Shown here: piece by piece, positions 43,672 to 56,514 of the stretch
Layout of the letters: each line of letters opens with the position of its first letter
Position numbering within the stretch: the first letter of the stretch is position 1
Source: Blattamonas nauphoetae
Taxonomy: Eukaryota > Preaxostyla > Oxymonadida
Direction of reading: 5' to 3'
NCBI GenBank assembly: GCA_033064195.1
Contig: JARBJD010000051.1
Span: 248,001-312,000, forward strand
DNA length: 64,000 nucleotides
Notes under the pieces: model-generated
Databases searched by the model: none
Told to the model about the DNA's origin: nothing
The model's input: only the letters and a program-made list of their open reading frames with translations
Position numbers and translations under genes: made by a program

Positions 43672-44926
43672 TCACGGGAAGAGGTGATGAAAGTACACCT
43701 GCGTCAGTTCGTCCTCGACCTCGCTGTATGAATAAAAAAACAGGAATCAAAAATAAAGTATGGACAGACAGATTGAGGAGATGGCCTGCTTTTTCGAACG
43801 AAATGAGGGCACAACCGAGCATCTGGGCGAGCCGTTCGCCGTTCTTGTAGGGAATCATCTAGAGGCGGTTCCGGAGAGAGAAAAAGCAAATTGTTGAGGA
43901 AAAAAGGATGATACCCTATCCTCTGTTCCGTGTATAACAAGCACACGTGGACTTATAGCTTTGGATTTGTCAAGGCGAGCTTTCTTAACCCTGTGGCCCA
44001 AGCATGCGATTGCTTCAGCTGACAAGAATGAATGATAGAAAATGACGAATTAACGACAAACAAACCGGTATAAATGTGAAATTTCATCATCTCTCCTGTT
44101 AATGGGGTGTATGCGATGGGTTGGCCGACATATTCTCGTCCAGTCATTCCATACTTTTCCTGATATGTATCGAGGAAATGATCGCTCAACATGAGAGCTC
44201 CACCAAGTTCTTTCACCCTTTCTTGATCTTTTTGAGCGACAATCGAGAAAAAAGATTTCACCACCAGCGGGGATGGTACATATGGCCCAGCTGTGGTTGA
44301 AACAAAGACTGCTGATTCCACCAATTCGGGAAAGAGACAATAGAATTCCAGTGCGATCATTCCACCAAGACTGGCACCATATATGTTCACACGAGTCCAG
44401 CCAAGATGTTTGAGTAATCCTGCTATATCGCGTGCATACATCGGTGTTGTGAATGCTTTAACAGGAGAAGTACTGAATCCTACACCACGGAGATCAAATA
44501 TCAGCACCTCAAGTTCAGGATTTTCGATGAGTTGAAGCAGAAAGTGTCGATAGTCATCCAAGTGGCCACCCCATCCATCAATGAGAACAACCTTCACAGG
44601 CCCATGACCGTATGCTGAGAAAGTGAGAATAAGCGGATGTGTCATGAAATTTCGTGTGAAAAGGATAAAATGGAATGATTCAAGTTCGGAGCTAAATGCG
44701 CCAAAAATAAGCTAAAAATAAATTCAGAAATACTTTCATAATAAAGACGGAAGCCTTTCTCTTCAGTTGTGAAATATCCGCACTGGTTTAGTTGTTCAAA
44801 TTGTCTAGTGGCGTACTCAAGTTCAAGGCCCTGTTTCTGGAGGTATCGAAGCGCCGGCGTCTCAATAATCTGTTCCTCGGTGACTACGATTTGTTCCGAC
44901 ATAATAATTTCAGTTTCTGTATTCAT
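43672..44926 (-). CDS. alpha/beta hydrolase with complete catalytic triad
   Basis: The ATG at 44926 starts MNTETEIIMSEQIVVTEEQ. A long intron (GTATTT to TTTCTCAG, about 120 nt) joins GFRLYYE to TYGHGPVKVVLIDGWGGHLD, restoring the usual strand before the oxyanion loop. Then FDLRGVGFSTSP, the nucleophile elbow GASLGG (Ser), and after a 43-nt intron ISPRVLVIHGTEDR (acid Asp). A further intron leads to MIPYKNGERLAQML and FEKAGHLLN (catalytic His). A last short exon reads LEVEDELTQVYFHHLFP. The arrangement is that of epoxide-hydrolase/BPHL-like serine hydrolases. The extra 60 N-terminal residues (ALRYLQKQGLELEYATRQ) are not part of the fold. Substrate unknown. Confidence 0.75.
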
Positions 44927-45135
44927 TATACAGTACAGTGATAAAGTGGAAAAGAATGAGAGTTGAGTCATGGGCAGACCTCCCGAGATCCGTTGATTAG
45001 ATAAGTTTCAACAAATTAATGATGATTTAACTCAAATCTCATCTCTTGAGTTTGAAGATCGCAAACGAATTCATTTAAACCATTCAAACAAGAACTGTTC
45101 GTGAAGTGTTCAAATTTCTTTATTTCTTCCATTAC

Positions 45136-46847
<1,712 letters not shown>

Positions 46848-47029
46848 TTGAACGCACCAGAATGATTCAAGCGAGTTGAAGATTAAGAATATGGGTTGAT
46901 CTCTCTAGGTGATTCTGTTCTTTTGTATCCTAAACGAATTGTATTAGTCAAAATGATTCTTAAATAGAATTTGAGATGAATGGAATAGGATTGACTGAGG
47001 AGGAAGAAAAGATAAGAAAATATCGAAGA

Positions 47030-49354
47030 CTACTTCTTGGTGAGTTTTTCCACTTTCAGAGTTTCCTCTGTGGCGACCATGATATCCTTCACAGCCGACC
47101 GTGAAGCAGAGACAAAACCTCCAGCAACGAGAGTGGACGGAGCTCTCTTGATCTTATAATCTGTCTTCTTTCCAGACAGGATGCCATTCAAGCTCCAAGT
47201 CACAACATACGGTCCGGTAGTGGTCACGATCAGGGTCTCCTGCCCGGTGAGCGAGGAGTCGAACTTGGCAGGCGTGAAACTCACAGCTCCTCCCATCTTC
47301 ATCTGATCTTTGATGGCGAGACGAAGCTCAATTGATTCTTTCTTCTCCTGCCCCATTCTCGCGTCGAATCCGAGTCCCTTGCTGAATTCAGTGTTGACAA
47401 GGAACAGCAAGATCGGAGTTGTGCATATAATCCACTTCCCATCCTTCGACACGTCCATTCCAATAATCCCTCCATCACACACTTGCAGTTGTGTCTTAGC
47501 AATCTTGGAGAGTGTTGCGTCGTACAGCCTAACCACACCCTTCTCCGATCCAAGCGCCATCTGCCCTGCCTCTGTTGTCGCGACGGTTGTGAAGCGAGGG
47601 TCAGTGCTTTTAGCGTACATCTTCTGTCTGTTCTCGTCGCCGATTGCTTTTGTGCCGTTGTCTCCAACGCCTCCGTTGATTCGAGTGTCGAGAACGTGGT
47701 ATCCCATCATGTTCATTCCGATGAATGTGGGATCGTCGTAGTGGAGCTTGCGGTTGAGAGCGAGAGTGTCCAGCGTTGTGTTGGTGTCTTTGCTAACTTC
47801 AAAGGTGTCCACAACGACTCCCTTGTTGAGATCGTACAGACTCACTTTTCCGGCGTTCTCTTTGTTCAACAAGAGCATCTGCTGCTCACCGTTGTGGAGA
47901 ATGCCAGCTGTGGGGCGGAATCCCTTCGAAGCATCAAATTTATTGACAACTTGGAGGGTTCCAGTGGTGGGAAGATCCAGCGAACCGAATTGGCCTGTTC
48001 CGTCAACATCTGTGTTGTAGACTGTAATTTCACCGTCTCGCATGGCAAATCCACGTGGATTGTGCGCACCAAGAACAACATTGCGAATTTTCGAAGTTTT
48101 CGTGCGTTTTGGTGCGGCGGCAGGTTTCCCAGCTGGTCCAGAGCGGAGACTGCGAGGATCGTCAGATTCTGACTCAGACTCACTTTCGGAGGATGATTCT
48201 TCGAGATTATCGGTCGAAACTCCCATTCTTTGCTGCTTGTTGCGGAGTCGACGGATTTGACTTGCGCGGAGGCGTTTGTTCTCGTATTGTTCGTCATAGC
48301 CAGCAAAATCGATCTCGGAGTCGGCCTGAGGAGGAGGAGCGACCTGAATTTGCATTCCGGAGAAGGCACCAGTGATTGAATCTTGATCTTCACATTTCTC
48401 GAACGGCTGCCTGTTACGGACTTCCCACATCGCTCTTCGGAGTGATTCTTTCATTTTGTTCACATCTGCCTCGACTGTAAGGAAACGCACAGCGAGTGAC
48501 AGAATTGTCTGCCCGACGGGACACAGCCAGAGGAGTGAGTTCTGAGCGTCTCTCCATTCGGGAACGAATTCGTTCGTGAGTGACTGCCAGATGAGAGCTT
48601 CTCCGTCAACTTTAGAAACACGGAGGGCATATGAAAACGGCATTTGAGTGGATTTGAAGAGCTCGAGGAAGCAGGTTTTTTCGACTTCAACAAATTTGTT
48701 CTGCTGGATGTCTAGGATGTAGAAAGTGATCGGAATTCGATGAATAAGGGAAGACTCCGGAGGCATGTTGGGAATGGTGGGGGGAGGAGGGGTTTGTGGG
48801 AGAGTTGATAAAGCTGAACTCATCGTCTGGTTCAGTTGTTGCTCGAAGTTTGTCATGGCGGCAAAGGCACTCTTGACAGGCTTGAACAGTGTGGAGCATC
48901 TTTGTTGGAAGTACATCTTCAATTCACCGTTTGTCAAGTTCTGTGAAGACTGGTGACTCTCCGTCTCACTCAAGCATCGAGCAAGTGTGACAATAATAAT
49001 ATCTAAGTCAGCTGAATTGGTCGGAGTGAAGCGGAACGTTGTACATTGCTGGAGTCTCGAATCTGTGGGATGCTGAGCGATCGTGAGTGGGAGTGCACGC
49101 CAGGTCAGGCAAGGAGAACCACTTGGATTGTTATCATTCCAGATATTGAGCGATGAATGAACATCAAATTGTGCAGAGATGGTTGAACCTGCTTTGAAGA
49201 TGAGAGAGTAACGCCAGTTTCCAAGTGAGACGAGAGAGGCTTCTACAGTTCCAACTGAGATATTAATATTGTCATCAGCGCCTCCCTGTAATTCTCCCAG
49301 AAACGAAGGAGATTGGATTTGTTGTGGAACCTTCGGCTTGAGCCAGCTGAACAT
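47030..49354 (-). CDS. VID27-like protein
   Basis: Homologue of yeast Vid27, linked to vacuolar import and degradation of fructose-1,6-bisphosphatase. The likely start is MFSWLKPKVPQQIQ at 49354; the frame is open 32 codons further up, without family likeness. The N-terminal half has a PH-like region (WRYSLIFKAGSTI, TTFRFTPTNSADLDIIIVTL). The middle has an acidic DEQYENKRLRASQIRR segment and a Ser/Glu run. The C-terminal half is the WD-like VID27 domain: QMLLLNKENAGKVSLYDLNK, VVDTFEVSKD, ALGSEKGVVRLYD, GGIIGMDVSKDGKWIICTT and VVTWSLNGILSGKKTDYKI. About 775 residues, a normal length, apparently intronless. Its role in an amitochondriate flagellate is unknown. Confidence 0.88.
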   Translation of the reverse strand: MFSWLKPKVPQQIQSPSFLGELQGGADDNINISVGTVEASLVSLGNWRYSLIFKAGSTISAQFDVHSSLNIWNDNNPSGSPCLTWRALPLTIAQHPTDSRLQQCTTFRFTPTNSADLDIIIVTLARCLSETESHQSSQNLTNGELKMYFQQRCSTLFKPVKSAFAAMTNFEQQLNQTMSSALSTLPQTPPPPTIPNMPPESSLIHRIPITFYILDIQQNKFVEVEKTCFLELFKSTQMPFSYALRVSKVDGEALIWQSLTNEFVPEWRDAQNSLLWLCPVGQTILSLAVRFLTVEADVNKMKESLRRAMWEVRNRQPFEKCEDQDSITGAFSGMQIQVAPPPQADSEIDFAGYDEQYENKRLRASQIRRLRNKQQRMGVSTDNLEESSSESESESESDDPRSLRSGPAGKPAAAPKRTKTSKIRNVVLGAHNPRGFAMRDGEITVYNTDVDGTGQFGSLDLPTTGTLQVVNKFDASKGFRPTAGILHNGEQQMLLLNKENAGKVSLYDLNKGVVVDTFEVSKDTNTTLDTLALNRKLHYDDPTFIGMNMMGYHVLDTRINGGVGDNGTKAIGDENRQKMYAKSTDPRFTTVATTEAGQMALGSEKGVVRLYDATLSKIAKTQLQVCDGGIIGMDVSKDGKWIICTTPILLFLVNTEFSKGLGFDARMGQEKKESIELRLAIKDQMKMGGAVSFTPAKFDSSLTGQETLIVTTTGPYVVTWSLNGILSGKKTDYKIKRAPSTLVAGGFVSASRSAVKDIMVATEETLKVEKLTKK

Positions 49355-49492
49355 ATGGTTTTGATCGGAACCACGACAAATTCTACAGGGTCTGTGAACT
49401 GTATCCTGAGATGATTGATCCTTTCGGAATGGAAAAACGTTTAAAATCAAAACTTGGTGAAATGTTGATTGGAAGAAATAGATTAGCGACGT

Positions 49493-50226
49493 TCAGTCTC
49501 GTATTTTGAGCTCCAATTCAAAGCAGTCCGAAGGGGTGAGATCTGTGTAATATCCATCAATCCTTCGAACCTCCGAGAAGTTGAAAGCGTTTTTATAGAA
49601 GTTTTGTGCAGAAGTGTTGGGAGTGTGGACATTGAGGTAGATTCGTTTCAATTCGGTGTGTTGCTTTGTATAATTGATGATGTAATGCATTAAATAAGAG
49701 CCTATCAGTGGAAAGGGAGATTCAATTGAAATAAAAGATTGTCTACCAATTTTGCGTTTTCTGTATGGAGCTAAAACTGTGATGGACATGATGTACAAAT
49801 CACTTAAGTTTTCGATTCGGCAACATATCGCACCCACCAAATTATCGTTAAAGTAAACTGGATGGTTAAACGAGAGAGGAAAGAGAAAGAAAGTTGAGAG
49901 ACAGGATGCTTCTCTTGGATGATGAAGAACAGACCAAGTCGTGATAGTTTGATGTCTCGTGTAAAGAGAGCATCATAAAACCATTGTCTGTAGTGAACAG
50001 GAAGACATGCATCGTTTAAAACTTTCAGTGTACCAGCATTCTTCTTTGTTGGATGACCAAATGAAAACTTGTTCAGCCCTCCTGAAAGGCATTCGCGAGC
50101 TTTCATCTCATCTTCATCCGGTTCTTCAAGGAGCACAATATTCGCCTTTGAAGTTGGGTCAACACTCTTTGTCATCACCGTGACTTTTCGCTTCAGAAAA
50201 GGTTCCGATCGATGCGTTCCAATCAT
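49493..50226 (-). CDS. NAA50: N-alpha-acetyltransferase 50-like
   Basis: Predicted GNAT enzyme acetylating protein N-termini, usually bound to NatA. Two introns (about 94 and 45 nt) give LKVLNDACLPVHYRQWFYDA, VYFNDNLVGAICCRIE, LYIMSITVLAPYRKRKIG, SYLMHYIINYTKQ, IYLNVHTPNTSAQNFYKNAF and RRIDGYYTDLTPSDCFELEL. The PVxYxxxFY block and the ITVLAPYR(x)xx(x)IG acetyl-CoA loop identify NAA50. The N-terminus is extended by about 70 residues (MIGTHRSEPFLKRKVTVMTK...ECLSGGLNKFSFGHPTKKN) relative to animal NAA50, which begins close to the domain. An alternative internal start cannot be excluded. Confidence 0.85.
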
Positions 50227-50385
50227 TTCGAACTGTAAACTCTTTCTTTAAGAGATACGATCCGCGAAATGCATCTTATTAAGAGATTTGAAACAAAACT
50301 AGCTTGAAGAACGTTTCACACACTCAGCCCATTACTGCAAAAACAGCCATTGTGGGAGTTTTTGATCAAGACAACAGCATCTGAG

Positions 50386-53300
50386 ATGATTACACAAATC
50401 CTTCAGGATGCTCCCGCCCAGCTTATGAGCTGGCACAACGTTATTATCTCTGGTTACCTGATTTCATGTATCTTCTTCATCTGGACACTCAGGTTTGTCC
50501 GAACACGCCGAACACCTCCATTTTCTCTCAATCACAATTGTTCTCACTGACAATTGAACTCTTCTTCTCATTTTTATTCGATTCGTATCATTGAGAGTCA
50601 TTATCTGTTTGAAATCGAGATTAATCAACAACTGATTTTTTTCTCTTTTTATTCAACGTTCTATTTCACAGTGGTCTGAGTAACCAGGAATCAGCCAAAA
50701 CAGGTAACTGGTATGGTGTCATTGGTATGACATTCGGTATCATCCTTGCCCTCGTGGATGCATGGAACGAGGCTCGCTTCATGCACTACAGCTACATGAA
50801 GATCTTCATCACTTTCCTCCTCATGATTACACCCGCCGCATGCATTGGTCTGTATGTTGCCAAGAAGGTCGTCATGACAGCCATGCCTGAATTGATTGCC
50901 CTTCTCCACTCATTTGTCGGAGTTGCAGCTACACTCATTGGCTTCGGTGCTTTCTTCAACGTTCATGAGTTTCCATCCAAATTTGCCCTTGGCCTCCACA
51001 ACGCCGAGACTTACCTCGGTGTTTTCATTGGTGCCATGACCCTCTCCGGATCTCTCATCGCCTACGGGAAACTCTCAGCCAAAATTCGCTCTAAGCCCCT
51101 TCTCATTGGTGGAAAATTCCGTCATTGGTTCACTGGAGCCCTCTTGGTCATCATGGTTATCTCCCTCTGCCTGTACACATACGGCTTCTCGCATACAGCT
51201 CAGCTCGTCAACCTCTTGTTCGGCTGTCTTCTTGCCCTCTACCTCGGATTCCATGTGATCATGTCCATTGGTGGTGCTGATATGCCTGTTGTTGTTTCAA
51301 TGCTCAACTCCCTCTCTGGATGGGCAACAGCTGCTTCAGGTCTCATGCTCAACAACATGTCCCTTGTGGTCACTGGTGCTCTTGTCGGTTCTTCTGGTGC
51401 CATTCTTTCATACATTATGTGCAGAGCCATGAACAGATCCTTCATCAATGTCCTCATTGGTGGCTTCGGTGGTGATGGTGGTGCTGCTGCCGCTCCAGTC
51501 GAAGGAGAGCTCAAACCAATCAACGGTGAAGACGCTGCTAAGCTCTTCGCTGCTGCCAAGAATGTCATCATCATCCCAGGTTACGGTATGGCTGCAGGAA
51601 AGGCACAACACGCCGTTGCTTCAATCACCAAGCTCCTCCGCAAACATCACATCAATGTCCGCTTCGCTGTTCACCCAGTTGCTGGACGTCTCCCAGGTCA
51701 CATGAACGTGCTCCTTGCTGAAGCCCGTGTCCCATACGATATTGTGCTTGAGATGGACGAAATCAACCCAGACTTCCCCAAAACTGACCTCGCAGTTGTC
51801 ATTGGTGCCAACGATATTGTCAACCCATCTGCTCAAGATGATCCCAACTCGCCAATCGCTGGTATGCCTGTCATCGAATGCTGGAAGGCCAAGAACACAA
51901 TCATCATCAAACGTGGTCAAGGAACTGGCTATGCTGGTGTTGACAACCCTCTCTTCTACAAGGAGAACTCCCGCATGCTCTATGGCAATGCCCTTACCGT
52001 TGTTGAGAAACTCAATACTGACCTCATGAAACTCCTTGGCGAAGATGGCTCAGATGCTCCAGCTAAGCCAACTGAGGAAACTCCCCTCAAGAAAGAAGAG
52101 AAATCCACATACCAACTTCCAGAATCCTTCCCAGACCCCAAGCACTCCATTGGTGTTCCCAAGGAGGTCTTCGAAGGTGAATGCCGTGTTGCTGCCACCC
52201 CAGAATCAGTCATCTGGATGCGCAAGATGGGCTTCTCAGTCTTCATTGAACACGATGCTGGTGTCAACGCCAAGTTCTCTGATGAGGATTACACCAAGGT
52301 CGGAGCCACAATCGTCCAGACAGCCGAAGAGCTGTACAAGAAAGTCGAGATCGTCCTGAAGGTCCGTGCCCCAATGATCCACCCACTGTACAAGAAGCAC
52401 GAAGCTCAGATGATGCGCAAGAGCCAGATCGTCATCTCCTACCTCTACCCCGCCCAAAACCCAGCTCTCCTTGAGGAGCTAAAGAAAGCTGGTGTCACTG
52501 CCATCGCTATGGACAAGATCCCTCGTATTTCCCGTGCTCAGAAGTGCGATGTCCTCTCCTCAATGGCTGGCATCTCCGGATACCGTGCTGTCATTGAAGC
52601 TGCCAACTATTTCCCACGTTACATGACTGGCCAGATTACCGCTGCCGGTAAAGTCCCACCTGCCAAGGTTCTCATCATCGGTGCTGGTGTTGCTGGTCTC
52701 GCTTCCATCGGAACTGCCAAGGGTCTCGGAGCCATTGTCCGCGCCTTCGATACTCGTACTGCTGTTCGTGAACAGATCGAGTCAATGGGAGGAGAATTCC
52801 TCACTGTCGACATCGAGGAAGAAGGAGAGACAACAGGAGGCTACTCAAAGACCATGTCTGAGGAGTACATCCGCAGAGAAATGGAACTGTTCAAGGAGCA
52901 AGCTCGTGATGTTGACATCATCATCACCACTGCTCTCATCCCCAACAAGCCAGCTCCCAAGCTCCTCCTCGAGGATACTGTTGCTGGCATGAAGAACGGA
53001 TCTGTTATCGTTGATCTCGCTGCCGAGTCTGGTGGAAACTGTGTGCTGACCAAGCCTGGTGAGACCATCCTGACTTCCAACGGTGTCACAATTGTTGGAG
53101 AAACAGACTTCCCGTCCAAGATGGCCACTCAGTCATCCACTCTGTACTCGAACAACCTTTGCCATCTCCTCGACGAAATGGGCAAGGGTGAGAACTTCAC
53201 TGTGAACCAATCTAACGAAATCATCTATGGTTCCCTCTGTGTTGCTCAGGGTGAGATTGTCTTCGACCCTAACCGCACTGTGTCCGTCACAGCTGCCAAG

Positions 53301-53765
53301 CCATCAGGTGATGCCAAGCCAAAGCCTGCTGCTAAGCCGACTGAATCCCTCAAGAAACCAGATACTAGCGCTATTGAAGGAAAGAAAGAGAAGAAAGGTC
53401 GTGGATGGTGGTTCTACGCAAAGTGGATCCTCTTTGCCACAGTTCTCCTCGTCCTCCTCGTCTGCTCTGTCTACATGCCATTTGACATGCTCACTGAGAT
53501 CATCATCTTCGTGTTTGCCATCTTCATCGGTTACATGGTCATCTGGAACGTCACCCCATCACTCCACACCCCACTCATGTCCGTCACAAACGCCGTCTCT
53601 GGTATCATCGTCTCTGGTGGTATTGTCGAACTCGTTGCTCCATTCCTTGGACCAACCTTCATCATGGGTTCAATCGCTATCTTCTTTGCCAGCATCAACG
53701 TGTTTGGTGGTTTCCTTGTCACTCACAGAATGCTTAAGATGTTTGTTCTCGAAAAGAACCAGTAA
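50386..53765 (+). CDS. proton-translocating NAD(P)+ transhydrogenase, beta-alpha fusion
   Basis: Membrane enzyme coupling hydride transfer between NADH and NADP+ to proton movement. Exon 1 (MITQILQDAPAQLMSWHN plus a membrane helix) ends at 50492. A 179-nt intron (50493-50671) leads to a long exon. The order is beta-type membrane helices (NWYGVIGMTFGIILALVDAW to about residue 245), the NADP-binding domain III (IIIPGYGMAAGKAQHAV, HPVAGRLPGHMNVLLAEA, GANDIVNPSA, KRGQGTGYAGVDNPLF), a linker, the alpha NAD domain (IGVPKEVFEGECRVAATPES, VLIIGAGVAGLASIGTAKGL), then four C-terminal helices. This PntB-PntA order is known from Entamoeba and is opposite to mitochondrial NNT. No presequence is visible. 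Strong preference for C-ending codons suggests high expression. The gene looks complete. Confidence 0.93.
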
Positions 53766-54732
53766 GTTTTAACATTCTCTCACCTCAGCTAGTTTAAATT
53801 CTCCATGCACAAAAAACTTCATTTTAAATCGTATCCATTCTGGACATGTGGCCAAAAAATTTAGAAAACTTGCTCCCATCCCCCTGACCGCAAAATCGTT
53901 CAATAATTGTTAATTTAACAGAATTCTGGGATAAAACGAGAATAGGGACGAAAATGAGTATAAGGTGAAGTGACTCCTACTCTTCAAGAGTTGAGCAAGT
54001 GACTTGATGATTTTGTGTCATGCTTCCTAGCTATCGTCTCTTAAATACGACTCCCTGATTGTGTGGGATGAAGATTCTGGAGATTTTGTATCTGGTCACT
54101 GGACATAGTTCTTCTTTTTCTCCTTGTAGCCTGCTCATGCGGTCCATCTCTCAACCTCCACCAAAACTAATATGTATGCATCTTTTATGATATCGCTTCT
54201 TCTCTCGTCCTAATTCCTGTCTTTTACTGCCCATTTTATGTTTGTTGTTGTTAGAGACCTATCTGCATAGTCTCAAATTTGGTTCGTCAAAGCTGATCAT
54301 CCACCGAAAGAAGACTAAATGATATAACAATCACCAAAATCGGATAATATGGAAAAAATAGTCAAACTAGCATGCCCTCCCATTTTCATAGATCAATATA
54401 TCATATTTGTCCAATTGGACGATCTGAAAGATGACAACTCATTCTCGCTGAAAAGGCCAGACAGGAATAATACCGGAAAGAAGAAAAATATACATATGAT
54501 GGAAACGAATATAATGAGGACATTAGTCTTGGAGGACTCCTCAATTCTACTAGGGAGATTGATCATGAAAACCGGTTTTTCAATCTATGGTTTTTTTGAC
54601 CGATGAAATCACATCGAATATGACTAATCATATCATAATGAAGCGATTTTATTGGACAAGAGCATATTTAGTTTCCTTGGGGATTAAAAGCCCGAAATGC
54701 TACTGTCACTCTCTCTTCTTTCTCTCACATCA
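53766..54732. other. long gene-free spacer
   Basis: About 970 bp of AT-rich DNA downstream of the transhydrogenase. Short open frames (54349-54606) lack coding character. I see no tRNA box pair. Near 54006 a TGATGA and near 54056 a CTGA occur, but no closing stem. Confidence 0.4.
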
Positions 54733-55208
54733 TAGTACCCGGACAAACCCGTTAGAGCGGATAAACCCGTTAACCCTTCCACAGGGACAAATCAGTCTCC
54801 CCTCTTCACCAAAATCATCCTTCCACTTCACTTTCATGCTTTTTCTCATTATTTTCAAAACTAGAGTTCTTCATGAAAGAATAATTGTGAAATGGAAAGT
54901 GAAAAGTGAACGTTGTTTTTTGAACGAAATTGAACAAATCTATTTCCGAGAACTAGAGGGATCATGTGTTGCGATTTGAGCTTTTCATGGTCAGAATAAC
55001 TTGCGCTGTGTCGTCATTGGCATTTTATCCATTTGAATAGACCCATTGTCTTTGATCCAATCTCTGAAAGAGTCACAATTCCTTCCAGAATTCTCACAAG
55101 GCTTTTCTTACAGGCATAACAGATGAGTCGTGTGAAAGAGATGATCAATGTGAAATGGGGTATGTTCGAAACGGGTTTATCGGAGTTAACGGGTTTATCC
55201 GACCACTA
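54733..55208. mobile_element. MITE-like element, 476 bp, with about 43-bp imperfect terminal inverted repeats
   Basis: The left end reads TAGTACCCGGACAAACCCGT and continues with a second AAACCCGTT. The right end is its imperfect inverse (reverse strand TAGTGGTCGGATAAACCCGT...). Each arm holds two copies of (G)GAYAAACCCGTT. Both sides are flanked by TCA (54730-54732 and 55209-55211), a possible 3-bp target duplication. No transposase frame lies inside. The insertion falls in a pyrimidine-rich stretch that looks like an intron end. Confidence 0.6.
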
Positions 55209-55452
55209 TCATCCACAGCAACAGCTCTCCGAACTTCCCTCTTCCAATCCATCCCACTTCGACACACCACCCGCTCGTCGGTCATCTGCCCCGAAGAAGA
55301 AGGAGAAGAAGCCGTTAGTGGATAAGAAGGCTGATTCTCGAAAGGCGAAAGGAAGTCCGAAAGAGGCAAGTCCTCCTCCAAGAGGAAGTCAAGGGACAGG
55401 GCTTGAAGGACGTGCAGGCAAAGCGATTTTTGAAGGTTCAATCTTTATTTGA
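55209..55452 (+). other. exon-like open segment next to the MITE
   Basis: Open frame with coding character, QQQLSELPSSNPSHFDTPPA, then PKKKEKKPLVDKKADSRKAK and GTGLEGRAGKAIFEG. It is preceded by ATCATCCACAG, a plausible splice acceptor. No matching 5' or 3' exon was found, so this may be an exon of a gene disrupted by the adjacent insertion or a remnant. Confidence 0.25.
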
Positions 55453-55641
55453 TGGAGAGACACTTCAGTGAAGAATAATCTCAACAGTCATTTTGAGGTA
55501 AATTGTTGAATTATGTTTCCATTTCACCTCCACGATCTATTTTCAATCGATTCAGAGTTGATGTTTGAATTCTCAACCATCCATCCTTCCTCATTGATGA
55601 ATAAAAAAATAAAGGACTGTTCGATCAAAGTTCTCGATCAG

Positions 55642-56184
55642 ATGGGCGACAAACCTCGTGGACGTATTGGTTCAACTGGAAACAAAATGAGAATGTCTCT
55701 GGGTCTTCCAACCTACGCCGTTCTCAACTGCGCAGATAACACTGGCGCCAAGGAAATGATGGTCATCGCTGTTAAGTGTATCCAGGGAAGGCTCAACAGG
55801 CTCCCTGCAGCCAGTATTGCTGAAATGTGCGTTGCTTCATGCAAGAAGGGCAAACCAGAATACAGAAAGAAGGGTTTTTTCCGGACTTCATGGTTCCTCA
55901 TTCTCAACAATTTGGCTCTTCTTCATCCTACATTATTCTGACCTTTAACATCCCTCTCCATTTTTGTATGTGTTTTCTATTTTGTAGTTATGCCAATCAT
56001 TGTTGTCCGTCAACGCAAACCGTGGAGAAGAAGAGATGGAACTTTCATCTACATGGAAGATAATGCCTGCGTGATCACAAACGCAAAGGGTGAAATGAAG
56101 GGATCACAAATCACTGGACCAGTCGCTAAGGAGGCCGCTGATATCTGGCCCAAAGTCTCCAGCCACTCTGACGCCATTGTGTAA
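55642..56184 (+). CDS. RPL23: 60S ribosomal protein L23 (uL14)
   Basis: Ribosomal protein uL14. The start is [20 protein letters not shown] at 55642, then [31 protein letters not shown] and [12 protein letters not shown] 114-nt intron (55874-55987) joins KK to [20 protein letters not shown], followed by [37 protein letters not shown] and a stop at 56184. About 140 residues, standard length and complete. The upstream frame stays open for some 40 codons without family likeness, so the ATG at 55642 is preferred. Confidence 0.93.
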
Positions 56185-56310
56185 AACTGTCTGTTCTTCC
56201 ATCTTTGTTTATGGTTTTCTGCTCTGGTTTCATGTTCAGGAATAAGTTGAACCATTAAAGATATTTCCTTCATTTCGAAGTATGATGAGTAGTTGTCCTG
56301 TCCTCCTGAG

Positions 56311-56485
56311 CTGTCCAAAATTTTGGACACCTAAGATCTCTTTTCCAGAAAAGTGGACACTTGTCGAAAAAACTCAGAAATGGACACCTGTAATTTAAAA
56401 AAATCCCAGGATTTGGTTACCCCCAGATTCTGGACACTTTTCTGCCAAAATAGGAGGAAAGGTGTCCAAAACTCTGGATTTTAGG
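56311..56485. repeat. imperfect hairpin repeat with GGACAC/GTGTCC arms
   Basis: A 45-nt left arm (from 56320, TTTTGGACACCT...GAAAAGTGGACAC) pairs imperfectly with a right arm (56429-56473, GGACACTTTTCTGCC...AAAGGTGTCCAAAA). The left arm starts with a perfect 16-bp palindrome, GTCCAAAATTTTGGAC (56313-56328). GGACAC occurs four times. It looks like a short foldback element or regulatory hairpin in the spacer after uL14; there is no coding frame. Confidence 0.55.
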
Positions 56486-56514
56486 AAAAGTGTGAAAAAC
56501 AATCAGAAAAGAGT

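Noticed and set aside
47483-48172. 229-codon plus-strand open frame opposite VID27
   Set aside because: The minus strand encodes the clearly conserved VID27 domain; the opposite frame is a codon-bias shadow.
51239-53128. several antisense frames opposite the transhydrogenase
   Set aside because: They arise from the strong C-ending codon bias of the sense gene and match no family.
54000-54062. possible C/D-box small nucleolar RNA (TGATGA ... CTGA)
   Set aside because: No terminal stem closes the two boxes and the spacing has no supporting internal boxes; chance is likely in a 970-bp spacer.
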